Shown here in pieces: positions 1-7,078 of a DNA stretch of 14,784 nucleotides (its first letter is position 1; each line of letters opens with the position of its first letter). Made by a program: the position numbers and the translations under genes. The notes under the pieces are model-generated. The model worked only from the letters and a program-made list of their open reading frames with translations, was not told the origin of the DNA and searched no databases. The stretch lies in NCBI GenBank assembly GCA_900552415.1, contig USAD01000031.1, positions 1 through 14,784 of the forward strand. Reading direction: 5' to 3'. This DNA is from an uncultured Parabacteroides sp. (GTDB lineage Bacteria > Bacteroidota > Bacteroidia > Bacteroidales > Tannerellaceae).

Positions 1-74
1 GGCGTTTAGCTCAGCTGGTTCAGAGCATCTGCCTTACAAGCAGAGGGTCGGCGGTTCGAATCCGTCAACGCCCA
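1..74 (+). tRNA. tRNA-Val (anticodon UAC), first base outside window
   Basis: The cloverleaf is complete except for its first G, which must lie one base before the window. The 3' arm AACGCCC (67-73) needs GGGCGTT, and only GGCGTT is present. The anticodon stem is TCTGC/GCAGA with loop CTTACAA, so the anticodon is TAC at 35-37 and reads valine GUA codons. The T arm is GGCGG-TTCGAAT-CCGTC and the discriminator is A74. The next bases are CAC, so CCA is not encoded and must be added after transcription. Confidence 0.96.
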
Positions 75-79
75 CACAG

Positions 80-115
80 GCCTTGCTACTTTTGTAGCGA
101 GGCTTTCTTGTTTTT
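80..115 (+). terminator. Intrinsic terminator of tRNA-Val
   Basis: A 10-bp stem, GCCTTGCTAC (80-89) with GTAGCGAGGC (94-103), contains one G-T wobble and a TTTT loop. It is followed by a T-rich run, TTTCTTGTTTTT. It begins six bases after the tRNA, so it should end the tRNA-Val transcript. Confidence 0.9.
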
Positions 116-175
116 ATCACCTTTACCTTCCTAACAACTATTATCTCCAAAGGTCAAATAAAAAGACGACACATA

Positions 176-216
176 AACAAAAAAAATCCTTGATGATCAG
201 TTGATCACCAAGGATT
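176..216 (-). terminator. Intrinsic terminator of tRNA-Arg
   Basis: Read on the minus strand, the 15-base arms at 216-202 and 199-185 pair with a single G-T wobble across a two-base loop. They are followed by eight T residues (179-186 read in complement). It lies four bases beyond the 3' end of the tRNA-Arg gene. Between this and the tRNA-Val terminator (116-175) I see nothing recognisable. Confidence 0.92.
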
Positions 217-220
217 CTCG

Positions 221-294
221 TGACTCGGGTGGGACTCAAACCCACGACCTTCAGAACCGGAATCTGACGCTCTATTCAACTAAGCTACCAAGCC
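221..294 (-). tRNA. tRNA-Arg (anticodon CCG)
   Basis: The minus strand folds as a 74-base tRNA. The acceptor stem GGCTTGG/CCGAGTC includes two G-T pairs. The anticodon stem is TCAGA/TCTGA with loop TTCCGGT, giving anticodon CCG (260-258) for the arginine codon CGG. The T arm is GTGGG-TTTGAGT-CCCAC and the discriminator is A221. CCA is not encoded. A matching promoter lies just upstream (305-336) and a strong terminator downstream, so this is a one-gene transcription unit converging on tRNA-Val. Confidence 0.96.
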
Positions 295-304
295 ATTTGT
301 GGCA

Positions 305-336
305 CAAAAGTAAACATTAAATTTTATACCAGCAAA
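305..336 (-). promoter_or_regulatory. Bacteroidetes-type promoter of tRNA-Arg
   Basis: On the minus strand, TTTG (336-333), a 20-base spacer and TACTTTTG (312-305) match the Bacteroidetes -33/-7 pattern TTTG...TAnnTTTG. Transcription would start about five bases before the mature tRNA 5' end at 294, the spacing expected for a tRNA gene. Confidence 0.75.
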
Positions 337-424
337 ACATACAGACATTATTTTACCGAAAATAATATTTTGACAAGCACTAGCACTATACGATTATCAA
401 TTTGCAAAAGAAATAAATGATCTA

Positions 425-454
425 TTGTTATTTTGATACGAATGACTATATTTG
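425..454 (+). promoter_or_regulatory. Bacteroidetes-type promoter of asnA
   Basis: TTG (425-427), a 19-base spacer and TATATTTG (447-454) fit the -33/-7 consensus well. The start site would be near 461, leaving an AT-rich leader of about 38 bases before the ATG at 499. The element overlaps an in-frame upstream ATG at 433, which argues against that codon being the translation start. Confidence 0.75.
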
Positions 455-498
455 CAGTCAACAATAATATTCACGAACAAATAAAACATAACAATAAG

Positions 499-1539
499 AT
501 GAGTTACCTTATTAAACCGGCTGGATACAAAGCGCTCCTGAACTTGCCCCAAACAGAGATGGGTATTAAGAAGATCAAGGACTTTTTCCAGCAGAACCTC
601 TCGTCGGAATTACGCTTACGACGAGTGACCGCCCCACTATTCGTCTTGAAAGGCATGGGTATCAACGATGACTTGAACGGTGTCGAAAGAGCCGTCACTT
701 TCCCGATCAAGGACCTGGGCGACGCCAAAGCGGAAATCGTCCACTCGCTCGCCAAATGGAAACGACTGACCTTGGCGGACTATCATATCGAAAAAGACTA
801 TGGTATTTATACCGACATGAACGCCATCCGTTCCGACGAGGAGTTGGGCAATCTCCATTCGCTCTATGTAGACCAATGGGACTGGGAACTGGTTATGGAC
901 GAACACGACCGTAACATCAATTTCCTGAAAGAGATCGTCCGTCGGATCTATGCGGCAATGGTCCGGACCGAATACCTGGTATTCGAGATGTTCCCAGAAA
1001 TCAAGCCCTGCTTGCCGAGGGAAATACATTTTATCCATGCGGAGGAATTGTTAAGGAAATTTCCTACCTTTACGCCTAAAGAACGCGAGGATGCGATCAC
1101 CAAGGAATACGGCGCCGTATTCATCATCGGCATTGGCGGACCGCTCAGCAATGGGGAACGGCACGATGGGCGTGCGCCGGACTACGATGATTGGTCCACG
1201 ATCGACGAGACGACTGGCCTGGCCGGATTAAATGGCGACCTGCTCGTATGGGATTCTTTGTTGAATCGTTCCCTCGAGCTCTCATCCATGGGCATCCGTG
1301 TCAATAAGGAAGCCCTGCTGAGGCAATTAAAAGCGGCCCATGCGGAAGAACGTGAAAAGCTCTATTTCCACCAGCGCCTGTTGAACGGCGAGTTGCCACA
1401 AACCATTGGCGGTGGTATCGGTCAGAGCCGTCTTTGTATGTTCTACCTGCGTAAGGCTCACATTGGCGAGATCCAGGCCAGCATTTGGCCTGAGGAGATG
1501 CGCCAGGAAGCCAGAGAGGCTGGTATGTATTTAATATAA
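499..1539 (+). CDS. asnA: Aspartate--ammonia ligase (asparagine synthetase A)
   Basis: The product is 346 residues and converts aspartate, ammonia and ATP to asparagine, AMP and pyrophosphate in the cytosol. It is close to full-length AsnA (E. coli 330 residues) and resembles class II aminoacyl-tRNA synthetase cores. Recognisable blocks are VHSLAKWKR (81-89), YVDQWDWE (123-130), [11 protein letters not shown] (222-232), LNGDLLVW (244-251), SSMGIRV (262-268) and GGGIGQSRL (304-312, class II motif 3-like). The frame is open back to 433, but the start [10 protein letters not shown] at 499 fits the family N-terminus and lies downstream of the predicted promoter. No clear Shine-Dalgarno site is present. 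The gene is followed after 104 bases by ung on the same strand, with an inverted repeat between them. I see nothing truncated or odd. Confidence 0.97.
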   Translation: MSYLIKPAGYKALLNLPQTEMGIKKIKDFFQQNLSSELRLRRVTAPLFVLKGMGINDDLNGVERAVTFPIKDLGDAKAEIVHSLAKWKRLTLADYHIEKDYGIYTDMNAIRSDEELGNLHSLYVDQWDWELVMDEHDRNINFLKEIVRRIYAAMVRTEYLVFEMFPEIKPCLPREIHFIHAEELLRKFPTFTPKEREDAITKEYGAVFIIGIGGPLSNGERHDGRAPDYDDWSTIDETTGLAGLNGDLLVWDSLLNRSLELSSMGIRVNKEALLRQLKAAHAEEREKLYFHQRLLNGELPQTIGGGIGQSRLCMFYLRKAHIGEIQASIWPEEMRQEAREAGMYLI

Positions 1540-1543
1540 ATAA

Positions 1544-1627
1544 GAAGCCAGAGGCCGGAGATTGGAACGAAGCGGCAAGGGAATCGACAACGCCTTTCCT
1601 CCACACTCCACTCCAACTTCCGGCTTC
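1544..1627. repeat. Imperfect long inverted repeat between asnA and ung
   Basis: The arms GAAGCC (1544-1549) and GGCTTC (1622-1627) pair. Past a seven-base bulge the pairing continues as GGAGATTGGA (1557-1566) with TCCAACTTCC (1612-1621), with two mismatches. The central 45 bases have only weak internal pairing. ACTTTTT follows the 3' arm at 1631-1637. This could be a terminator or processing stem for asnA mRNA, or a dispersed repeat element. No ung promoter is evident here, so ung may depend on read-through. Confidence 0.5.
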
Positions 1628-1643
1628 AGGACTTTTTAGTTAT

Positions 1644-2306
1644 ATGGAGGTAAAAATTGAACAAAGCTGGAAAGAACAGCTCGCAGACGAATTTGAGAAA
1701 GACTATTTCAAGCAACTCACGGACTTCGTGCGGCAAGAGTATCGGCAAACAACGATCTATCCGCCCGGTCCACTCATCTTCAACGCTTTCGAGCATTGCC
1801 CCTTCGACAAGGTCAAGGTGGTCATCCTCGGACAAGATCCTTATCATGAGCCAGGGCAAGCGCACGGCCTTTGCTTCTCCGTGCAAGACGGCGTCCAATT
1901 CCCGCCCTCACTAGTCAATATTTTCAAGGAGATACACGATGATCTGGGCAAGCCAATGCCAACTGACGGCAACCTGATCCGTTGGGCCGACCAAGGCGTC
2001 CTGCTGCTCAACGCGACCCTGACCGTACGGGCTCATCAGGCCGGATCACACCAAAACAAAGGGTGGGAAACATTTACCGACGCTGTTGTCCATCGCCTGG
2101 CGGAAAAGAAAGATCATCTGGTTTATCTATTATGGGGATCATACGCCCAGAAAAAGGGCGCCTTTATCGACCAGGGACACAACCTTGTTCTCAAGTCGGC
2201 CCATCCATCACCCCTATCCGCCTATCGAGGTTTCTTCGGCAACAAGCATTTCAGCAAGACAAACGACTACCTGATCGCGACCGGTCAGGAACCGATCGAC
2301 TGGTAA
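1644..2306 (+). CDS. ung: Uracil-DNA glycosylase (family 1 UNG)
   Basis: The product is 220 residues and removes uracil from DNA, starting base excision repair. All family 1 landmarks are present. The water-activating motif GQDPYH is at 63-68 with catalytic Asp65. The uracil-binding Asn123 is in LLLNATLTV, and the minor-groove loop [13 protein letters not shown] (187-199) carries the conserved His187. Length matches the family (E. coli 229). The ATG at 1644 starts MEVKIEQSW, the expected short N-terminus, and lacks a strong ribosome-binding site. The gene converges on lptD, with 15 bases between the two stop codons. Nothing in the protein looks abnormal. Confidence 0.97.
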   Translation: MEVKIEQSWKEQLADEFEKDYFKQLTDFVRQEYRQTTIYPPGPLIFNAFEHCPFDKVKVVILGQDPYHEPGQAHGLCFSVQDGVQFPPSLVNIFKEIHDDLGKPMPTDGNLIRWADQGVLLLNATLTVRAHQAGSHQNKGWETFTDAVVHRLAEKKDHLVYLLWGSYAQKKGAFIDQGHNLVLKSAHPSPLSAYRGFFGNKHFSKTNDYLIATGQEPIDW

Positions 2307-2341
2307 CCGAATGGCCAGGCATCAATACCAGTCCTGGCCAT
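2298..2341. repeat. Interleaved inverted repeats at the ung/lptD junction
   Basis: Two perfect stems interleave. GACTGGTA (2298-2305) pairs with TACCAGTC (2326-2333), and ATGGCCAGG (2311-2319) pairs with CCTGGCCAT (2333-2341). They share only base 2333, so they could form a pseudoknot or act as alternative hairpins. The element covers both stop codons of the convergent pair. No T-tract follows on either strand. The palindrome TGGCCA occurs twice, 23 bases apart (2312 and 2335). It may limit transcription collision, but that role is inferred. Confidence 0.5.
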
Positions 2342-5027
2342 CACGATAGTTGCTCCGCTTGTCGTATTTCAGGTCTTTCAGCAAGGACGAGCTGACCGAT
2401 ACGCTGAAAGAATAAGACTTATAGGGACCAACCGGCACAAAACTTGCGGTCATCTGCCAACAGTGCATATTGCGACTGATGTTGCAGGTCATATAGGAAA
2501 TCTTCTTAGCGTCGAAATCATACGTCGCGTTGAAGTTAAAAGTCCAGTTTTTGGTCGGTTGGATATTACCGTTAAAACTCAAGGAATTGGTCAATCGGTA
2601 ATCGTATTCACGTTTTTCCCGATTAAATGTGCCATAACCCAACGAGAGGCTATAACTGAACGAGAGGCTCCAAGGAATATTACCAACCAGGTAACCATCG
2701 GAATCGTATTCGCCCGTATCTTTTTTCTTGCCTAACAAACGGCTGCCGGCAGCCTCTTCTCCTGTCGCTTCACCATCGGTTGGACCGACACCCGGATCGG
2801 TTCCCTCCTGCCCTGTCGCCGAAGCGCCTGTTCCGGACGTACCCTCATCTTTCTTGCCAAACAGTTTCTTGAAGGTATCATTATTGAATGTATAAGAGAA
2901 GCTCGTACTTGTGCTCCGCAGACGTCCGATTCCCTTTCCGGCTTTCCAACGCGGGATATCCAACCGCTGGCCGTTCTCATCATAAGTATAGGTATCAAAC
3001 ATACCGCTCAAGTTCAAGGTATAGCTCTTAGAAAGCTTCAAACGGATGCTCGCGCTCAAGTCGCTCCATTGGAAAGAGTCGGCCGCCAGGTTATAACTCA
3101 TACCCAACGAGAGCTTATCAATCAGGCTGATCTTCTTGAATCCGGTTGAGTCCTTGTCAGAACGTACTTTCATCTCCAAGTTATTATTCAACTGGAAACT
3201 GACATTTCCCTGCTTGCCTTGTCCCGGCACGCCATACATGTTATGCGAGAAAGGCGAGTAAATATACTCCTGATCATTACCATTCGCGTCCTGATAAACG
3301 TAATGCTCATAGAAGCCAAAGCGGGAAGACGCGAAATCGGGAGCCGCGCTGAAAGAGACCGAAGGCTCAAAACGGTGACGGATCATCTCCACCTTATTCC
3401 CCAGGAAAGGCAGTGGCTTGAAGAAACCGTATAACGTGGTCGATGCCGAGATCGATCCGCTAAAATCATATACACGATAAAAATTATAGGTCGTATCACG
3501 GGCAACCATCCGTTGCTGTTGCGGATCATACTCCTGTGTGATCTTGCTTGTGTACCAACGCTCCGTATAATCGAACTGGGGCGTGATGTTGATATAGTTG
3601 AACAACTGGAAAGTCGCGCTGACCGGAATCTTATGCTGTGCCCCGTTTTTCCAATCTTTCACCAGATTAGACTTGAGAAGCTGGTTCTCTTTTGTCGTAA
3701 TGCTGTTCGAGAAGGTTCCCGTATAACTCATGGCGATCTTCTCATACCAACGCTCCTTGCCAATCGGTTTCTTTCGCTTGAAAGGGAAAATCTTCGTCAT
3801 GGTCACGGTCAAGCTCGGCAAGGTCAAAGAGATCGAGGAGTCACGCTTCACCTGGTTGACATTCATCGTTCCCGAGATCGTGAACGGACTGTTCGGGAAG
3901 CGCTTGGTAATGTTGACCGACGAACTGGTGGTATTATTATTAATATCGCCGTTATAAAGGCTGTTCGTGTTATTGCGGTCGTAAGACGAGGTCGCAAAGT
4001 TGACACTCGCCGAGAAGGTCAAGTTCGGATTGGCTTTAGGATCTTGAGTATGTGTCCACTGGATCTTGAAATCCTTCGACAGGCTATAATCAGGCAAACC
4101 CTTATCTCCCAATTTGGTCACCAGATAAGAGGCATTGAAATTACCTGAATACTTATAACGCTTCTTGTATTGCGATTTGGCCGAAAGGCCCCAAGATCCC
4201 TTCGTATAAATCTCGCCCAATACCGCCAAATCCATATAATCGCTCAAAGCGAAATAATATCCACCTTCACGCAGATAGAAACCACGAGTAGACTCATCAC
4301 CAAATGTCGGCATGATGATACCTGACGAATAGGTACTTGAGAATGGGAAGAAACAGAACGGCAATCCCAACGGATAAAGCGGCACGTCCTCGAGCACCAG
4401 GTAAACCGGACCGGTGACGATATTCTTCTTCGGGCGCACCTTCGCCTTCGTCATCTGGATATAGAAGTGCGGATGCTCATGCTCATCGCAAGTGGTATAA
4501 CGGCCACCCACCATATTCAGGACATCGCCCTCCATCTTCTTCGTCCGTCCGGCCGTCACGTAACCCTCGCCCTGTTGGGTGATCACATCGGTGATGTAAC
4601 CCTTCTTCGACTTGAAGTTATAGCGCATGGTCTTCGACTCATACTGTTGCTCGCCCTCCTTGAAAAGCGGATAGCCAAACTCATCCCCGATCGAGTCGAG
4701 GCCGAATTTGGCGTACACCATACTGCTGTCCAAGTTCATCTCGATCAACTCGGACTGCAATTCTATATTTTGGTATTTAACGTCTCCTTCTCCATACAGG
4801 TAGGCCCAATTCCCGGCGGTCATCACCATCGAGTCCGTCGCTTGATAAGTCACGGGAGCGTCCAAACCGGCCTTTTTCTCAGGAACCGAGTCATTCGCCA
4901 GGGCGAGACTATCCGCGGGTTGTGCCAAAAGCGTATCCGCCGGAGCCTCCAGATCTTGCGCATAGACGGCAAGGCTCCCGGACCACAAGAGAAGCAAGAG
5001 CATCAAGATTCTCTTTATCAAAAACAT
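2322..5027 (-). CDS. lptD: LPS-assembly outer-membrane protein LptD (Bacteroidetes type)
   Basis: The product is 901 residues and is the likely outer-membrane translocon that inserts lipopolysaccharide into the outer leaflet. It has a signal peptide (1-23, cleavage VYA|Q), an OstA/LptA-like periplasmic region (about 60-230) and a long beta-barrel with many alternating aromatic strands. Family signatures include YTTCD (177-181), HPHFYI, and the barrel-entry region LPFCFFP with SSGIIMPTFGD. It has exactly four cysteines: 180, 225, 848 and 856. A Gly/Thr/Glu-rich, barrel-unlike insertion sits at about 720-762, flanked by two similar GKK(K)D motifs, probably an external loop. The E. coli protein is 784 residues; extra loops are a plausible source of the difference. 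GAGGAG lies directly against the ATG, so spacing is poor for a Shine-Dalgarno site. It lies 73 bases downstream of the HD gene and may share its transcript or use a -7 box at 5067. Confidence 0.9.
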   Translation of the reverse strand: MFLIKRILMLLLLLWSGSLAVYAQDLEAPADTLLAQPADSLALANDSVPEKKAGLDAPVTYQATDSMVMTAGNWAYLYGEGDVKYQNIELQSELIEMNLDSSMVYAKFGLDSIGDEFGYPLFKEGEQQYESKTMRYNFKSKKGYITDVITQQGEGYVTAGRTKKMEGDVLNMVGGRYTTCDEHEHPHFYIQMTKAKVRPKKNIVTGPVYLVLEDVPLYPLGLPFCFFPFSSTYSSGIIMPTFGDESTRGFYLREGGYYFALSDYMDLAVLGEIYTKGSWGLSAKSQYKKRYKYSGNFNASYLVTKLGDKGLPDYSLSKDFKIQWTHTQDPKANPNLTFSASVNFATSSYDRNNTNSLYNGDINNNTTSSSVNITKRFPNSPFTISGTMNVNQVKRDSSISLTLPSLTVTMTKIFPFKRKKPIGKERWYEKIAMSYTGTFSNSITTKENQLLKSNLVKDWKNGAQHKIPVSATFQLFNYINITPQFDYTERWYTSKITQEYDPQQQRMVARDTTYNFYRVYDFSGSISASTTLYGFFKPLPFLGNKVEMIRHRFEPSVSFSAAPDFASSRFGFYEHYVYQDANGNDQEYIYSPFSHNMYGVPGQGKQGNVSFQLNNNLEMKVRSDKDSTGFKKISLIDKLSLGMSYNLAADSFQWSDLSASIRLKLSKSYTLNLSGMFDTYTYDENGQRLDIPRWKAGKGIGRLRSTSTSFSYTFNNDTFKKLFGKKDEGTSGTGASATGQEGTDPGVGPTDGEATGEEAAGSRLLGKKKDTGEYDSDGYLVGNIPWSLSFSYSLSLGYGTFNREKREYDYRLTNSLSFNGNIQPTKNWTFNFNATYDFDAKKISYMTCNISRNMHCWQMTASFVPVGPYKSYSFSVSVSSSLLKDLKYDKRSNYRDGQDWY

Positions 5028-5066
5028 CTCCTCTGTTCTTCTTTCTTCAGCATAAATTCCAGACCG

Positions 5067-5074
5067 CGAATGTA
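5067..5074 (-). promoter_or_regulatory. Possible -7 box for lptD
   Basis: On the minus strand TACATTCG matches TAnnTTTG except for one base and is followed by CGG, as at other promoters here. No TTG is seen about 19 bases upstream, so the promoter is incomplete by sequence. It lies 40 bases before the lptD start. Confidence 0.35.
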
Positions 5075-5100
5075 TAATAAATAAACGATCCTGCCGGACT

Positions 5101-5643
5101 TTATTCCCCTAAAAAGAGTTTACACCACTCGTCAAAGCGCGTTAATGTCTCCTCACCGTATTTCGAAAGGCTCTTACGGATCTTATCCGGCTCTTTCTCC
5201 TTACCCAATTTCGTCTTACTGAAAAACTTATCGGCGAAGCAGATCAACTGCTCCTCCATCGAGACAGGACGCATGTCGCGATGGGGAACCGGCAAGTTGT
5301 GCTCAAGGATCATCTCGAGCGAAAGCCCCGTACCCGTATGGCGCTCACACACCAGGGCATGTCTCGGATAACCCTCTTTCCGCATCAGTCCCGCTCCCAG
5401 ATAACCATGACAGATGTATTCCGAACTGCCGTGACAATCAATGTCAGGCGCCTTGCACATAAAGATACCGATGTCGTGAAGCATCGCGGCCTCCTCGATG
5501 AAGGTCAGGTCCAAGTTCATCTCCGGATGCGCCTTGGCGATTGTCAAAGCCTTGTCGGCCACGCTTCTGCTGTGAGAAACAAGGATACGATAGGCATCCG
5601 ATTCCACCGCGTAATATTTCTGGATAATCTCTAACGGTTCCAT
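5101..5643 (-). CDS. HD-domain metal-dependent phosphohydrolase, substrate unknown
   Basis: The 180-residue product is a single HD domain. Likely metal ligands are His24 (VSHSRSV), His56-Asp57 (AMLHDIGI), His79 or His102 (ICHG, ERHTGTG) and Asp138 (CFADKF). HD proteins of this small type hydrolyse phosphate esters of nucleotides or similar compounds, but nothing here shows the substrate. There is no signal peptide, so it is probably cytosolic. The frame is open upstream to 5718, but the predicted promoter at 5673-5702 lies inside that extension. The ATG at 5643 (MEPLEIIQKYY) is therefore the better start. It is divergent from the namZ-like gene and upstream of lptD; a link with LPS assembly is possible only through position. 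Confidence 0.85.
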   Translation of the reverse strand: MEPLEIIQKYYAVESDAYRILVSHSRSVADKALTIAKAHPEMNLDLTFIEEAAMLHDIGIFMCKAPDIDCHGSSEYICHGYLGAGLMRKEGYPRHALVCERHTGTGLSLEMILEHNLPVPHRDMRPVSMEEQLICFADKFFSKTKLGKEKEPDKIRKSLSKYGEETLTRFDEWCKLFLGE

Positions 5644-5672
5644 TCTATTTTTAGGATTAAGACATTTGTCCG

Positions 5673-5702
5673 CGAAGTTAATGAGAATCGTCCAATAAGC
5701 AA
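5673..5702 (-). promoter_or_regulatory. Bacteroidetes-type promoter of the HD-domain gene
   Basis: On the minus strand TTG (5702-5700), a 19-base spacer and TAACTTCG (5680-5673) fit the -33/-7 pattern with one mismatch in the -7 box. The start site would fall around 5667, giving a leader of roughly 25 bases to the ATG at 5643. Confidence 0.6.
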
Positions 5703-5759
5703 GGCCAAGACAGGCCATCAGGAGTAGCCAGCCGAAAGGGAAATCAAAGAATTATTTCG

Positions 5760-5767
5760 TACATTCG
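5760..5767 (+). promoter_or_regulatory. Possible -7 box for the namZ-like gene
   Basis: TACATTCG is followed by CGACAGG, 29 bases before the ATG. It is the same box sequence as at 5067-5074 on the other strand. No TTG stands 19-21 bases upstream, so this is a weaker call than the divergent promoter at 5673-5702. Confidence 0.4.
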
Positions 5768-5796
5768 CGACAGGACATGAATAACATAACACCTGT

Positions 5797-6984
5797 ATGA
5801 AAAAGCGGATACCTATTTATCTAATGCTCATGGGGCTGTTCCTGGCCCTAAGCCCCGTGTTCGCCCAAGGCGAGCTTAGGATAGGGGCTGAACGGATTGA
5901 TGTGATCACCCGACTGCTGGAAGGCAAACGCGTCGGTCTTGTGGTCAACCAAACCTCTATCATCGAGAAGACACACACCCATTTGCTGGACACGCTCCTC
6001 TCCATTGGCATCGACGTCCGCAAGGTCTTCGCTCCCGAACATGGCTTCCGGGGAACAGCCGACGCCGGCCAAGAGATCAAGGACAGCCGCGACGTGAAAA
6101 CCGGCGTGCCCATCATCTCCATTTATGGAAAGAACAAGAAACCGAGCGCCGATCAGCTGGCCGACCTGGATATCCTGGTATTCGATATTCAGGACGTAGG
6201 CGCCCGTTTCTATACCTACATCAGCACGATGCACTACGTCATGGAGGCTTGCGCCGAGAATCACAAGCCACTCGTCGTGCTCGACCGGCCGAACCCGAAC
6301 GACTTCGTCGACGGCCCGGTCCGTGAGGAGAGCCAACGCTCCTTTGTCGGCGTCGATCCGCTTCCCATCCTGCATGGCCTGACTGTTGGCGAGTTGGCCT
6401 GGATGATCAACGAAGAGGGTTGGCTTGAATCGACACCCGATACCTGCCAGCTCCGTATCGTCAAGATGGAGAACTGGAAGCATGGCGATCCCTATTGGCT
6501 TCCGGTAAAGCCATCGCCCAACCTGCCCAACGACCAGTCGATCCGTCTTTACCCCTCGCTCTGTTTCTTCGAGGGCACCAACATCAGTGTCGGACGCGGT
6601 ACCTATTATCCGTTCCAGATGTTAGGCGCGCCCGACAAGCGTTACGGTGAGTTCAGTTTTACGCCACAAAGCCTGCCGGGCTTCGATACCAATCCGCTGC
6701 ACAAGGACAAGACCTGTTACGGTGTCGATCTCAGGGAATATCCGTTTGAGGGTGGACTGTCGCTCCGATTCCTGCTGGATTTTTATGAGAAGGCGGACGA
6801 CAAGCAGGCCTTCTTCTTCTCTCGTCCACAATGGTTCGACCTGTTGGCCGGAACAAAAGAGCTGCGTTTCCAGATCATCCGTGGCCTTAGCGAAGAAGAG
6901 ATCCGGGCAAGCTGGCAACCCGAGCTGGAGCAATACAAGGCAAAACGCAAGAAGTATCTGCTCTATCCCGATTATGGGAAATAA
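5797..6984 (+). CDS. namZ: Exo-beta-N-acetylmuramidase, NamZ/DUF1343 family
   Basis: The 395-residue protein has a signal peptide (1-23, cleavage VFA|Q) and then a full DUF1343 region. Conserved-looking blocks are VGLVVNQTS (46-54), FAPEHGFRG (78-86), FDIQDVGARFYTYISTM (129-145), VLDRPNPN (161-168), SPNLP (240-244) and FEGTNISVGRGT (258-269). NamZ enzymes of this family (GH171; studied in Bacillus and Tannerella) release MurNAc from the non-reducing ends of peptidoglycan fragments, for salvage or recycling. The signal peptide places it in the periplasm, or after further sorting in the outer membrane. It starts a single-gene unit diverging from the HD gene and ends at a strong hairpin. The family is clear. 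The exact specificity is inferred by homology. Confidence 0.9.
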   Translation: MKKRIPIYLMLMGLFLALSPVFAQGELRIGAERIDVITRLLEGKRVGLVVNQTSIIEKTHTHLLDTLLSIGIDVRKVFAPEHGFRGTADAGQEIKDSRDVKTGVPIISIYGKNKKPSADQLADLDILVFDIQDVGARFYTYISTMHYVMEACAENHKPLVVLDRPNPNDFVDGPVREESQRSFVGVDPLPILHGLTVGELAWMINEEGWLESTPDTCQLRIVKMENWKHGDPYWLPVKPSPNLPNDQSIRLYPSLCFFEGTNISVGRGTYYPFQMLGAPDKRYGEFSFTPQSLPGFDTNPLHKDKTCYGVDLREYPFEGGLSLRFLLDFYEKADDKQAFFFSRPQWFDLLAGTKELRFQIIRGLSEEEIRASWQPELEQYKAKRKKYLLYPDYGK

Positions 6985-6990
6985 ACAATA

Positions 6991-7044
6991 CACTTAAGTG
7001 AAAATAAAATCGCACTGCAGTGAAATTCCAAATACACTGCAGTG
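6991..7044. repeat. Three 10-bp palindromes at an exact 22-bp period
   Basis: CACTTAAGTG (6991-7000), CACTGCAGTG (7013-7022) and CACTGCAGTG (7035-7044) start exactly 22 bases apart. In the first two units the palindrome is followed by AAA. The array begins seven bases after the namZ stop codon, between convergent genes. The last two units also form the terminator stem described separately; the first palindrome is not needed for that stem. Confidence 0.75.
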
Positions 7045-7056
7045 CGATTATTTTTT
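7001..7056. terminator. Bidirectional intrinsic terminator between namZ and META gene
   Basis: A perfect 15-bp stem, AATCGCACTGCAGTG (7008-7022) with CACTGCAGTGCGATT (7035-7049), encloses a 12-base loop. ATTTTTT follows on the plus strand, and TTTTATTTT follows on the minus strand (complement of 7001-7009). It can therefore end both convergent transcripts. Confidence 0.92.
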
Positions 7057-7078
7057 CCCTACAATAAACGGGCGACGA

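Noticed and set aside
1..1. Mispaired tRNA-Val acceptor stem
   Set aside because: The apparent mismatch disappears if one G lies just before the window; it is an edge effect.
370..392. E. coli-like promoter TTGACA...TATACG
   Set aside because: The spacer is only 11 bases and the organism uses the -33/-7 pattern, which is found properly placed at 425-454.
433..498. In-frame upstream ATG giving a 368-residue AsnA
   Set aside because: The extra codons cover the predicted -7 box at 447-454 and have no match to the family N-terminus; [10 protein letters not shown] at 499 is the natural start.
3513..4148. 211-residue frame antisense to lptD
   Set aside because: Shadow of the lptD coding strand; Arg/Ile/Val-rich composition without domain features.
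5644..5718. Longer start for the HD-domain protein (25 more residues)
   Set aside because: The extension contains the promoter-like TTG-N19-TAACTTCG element and adds no domain sequence.
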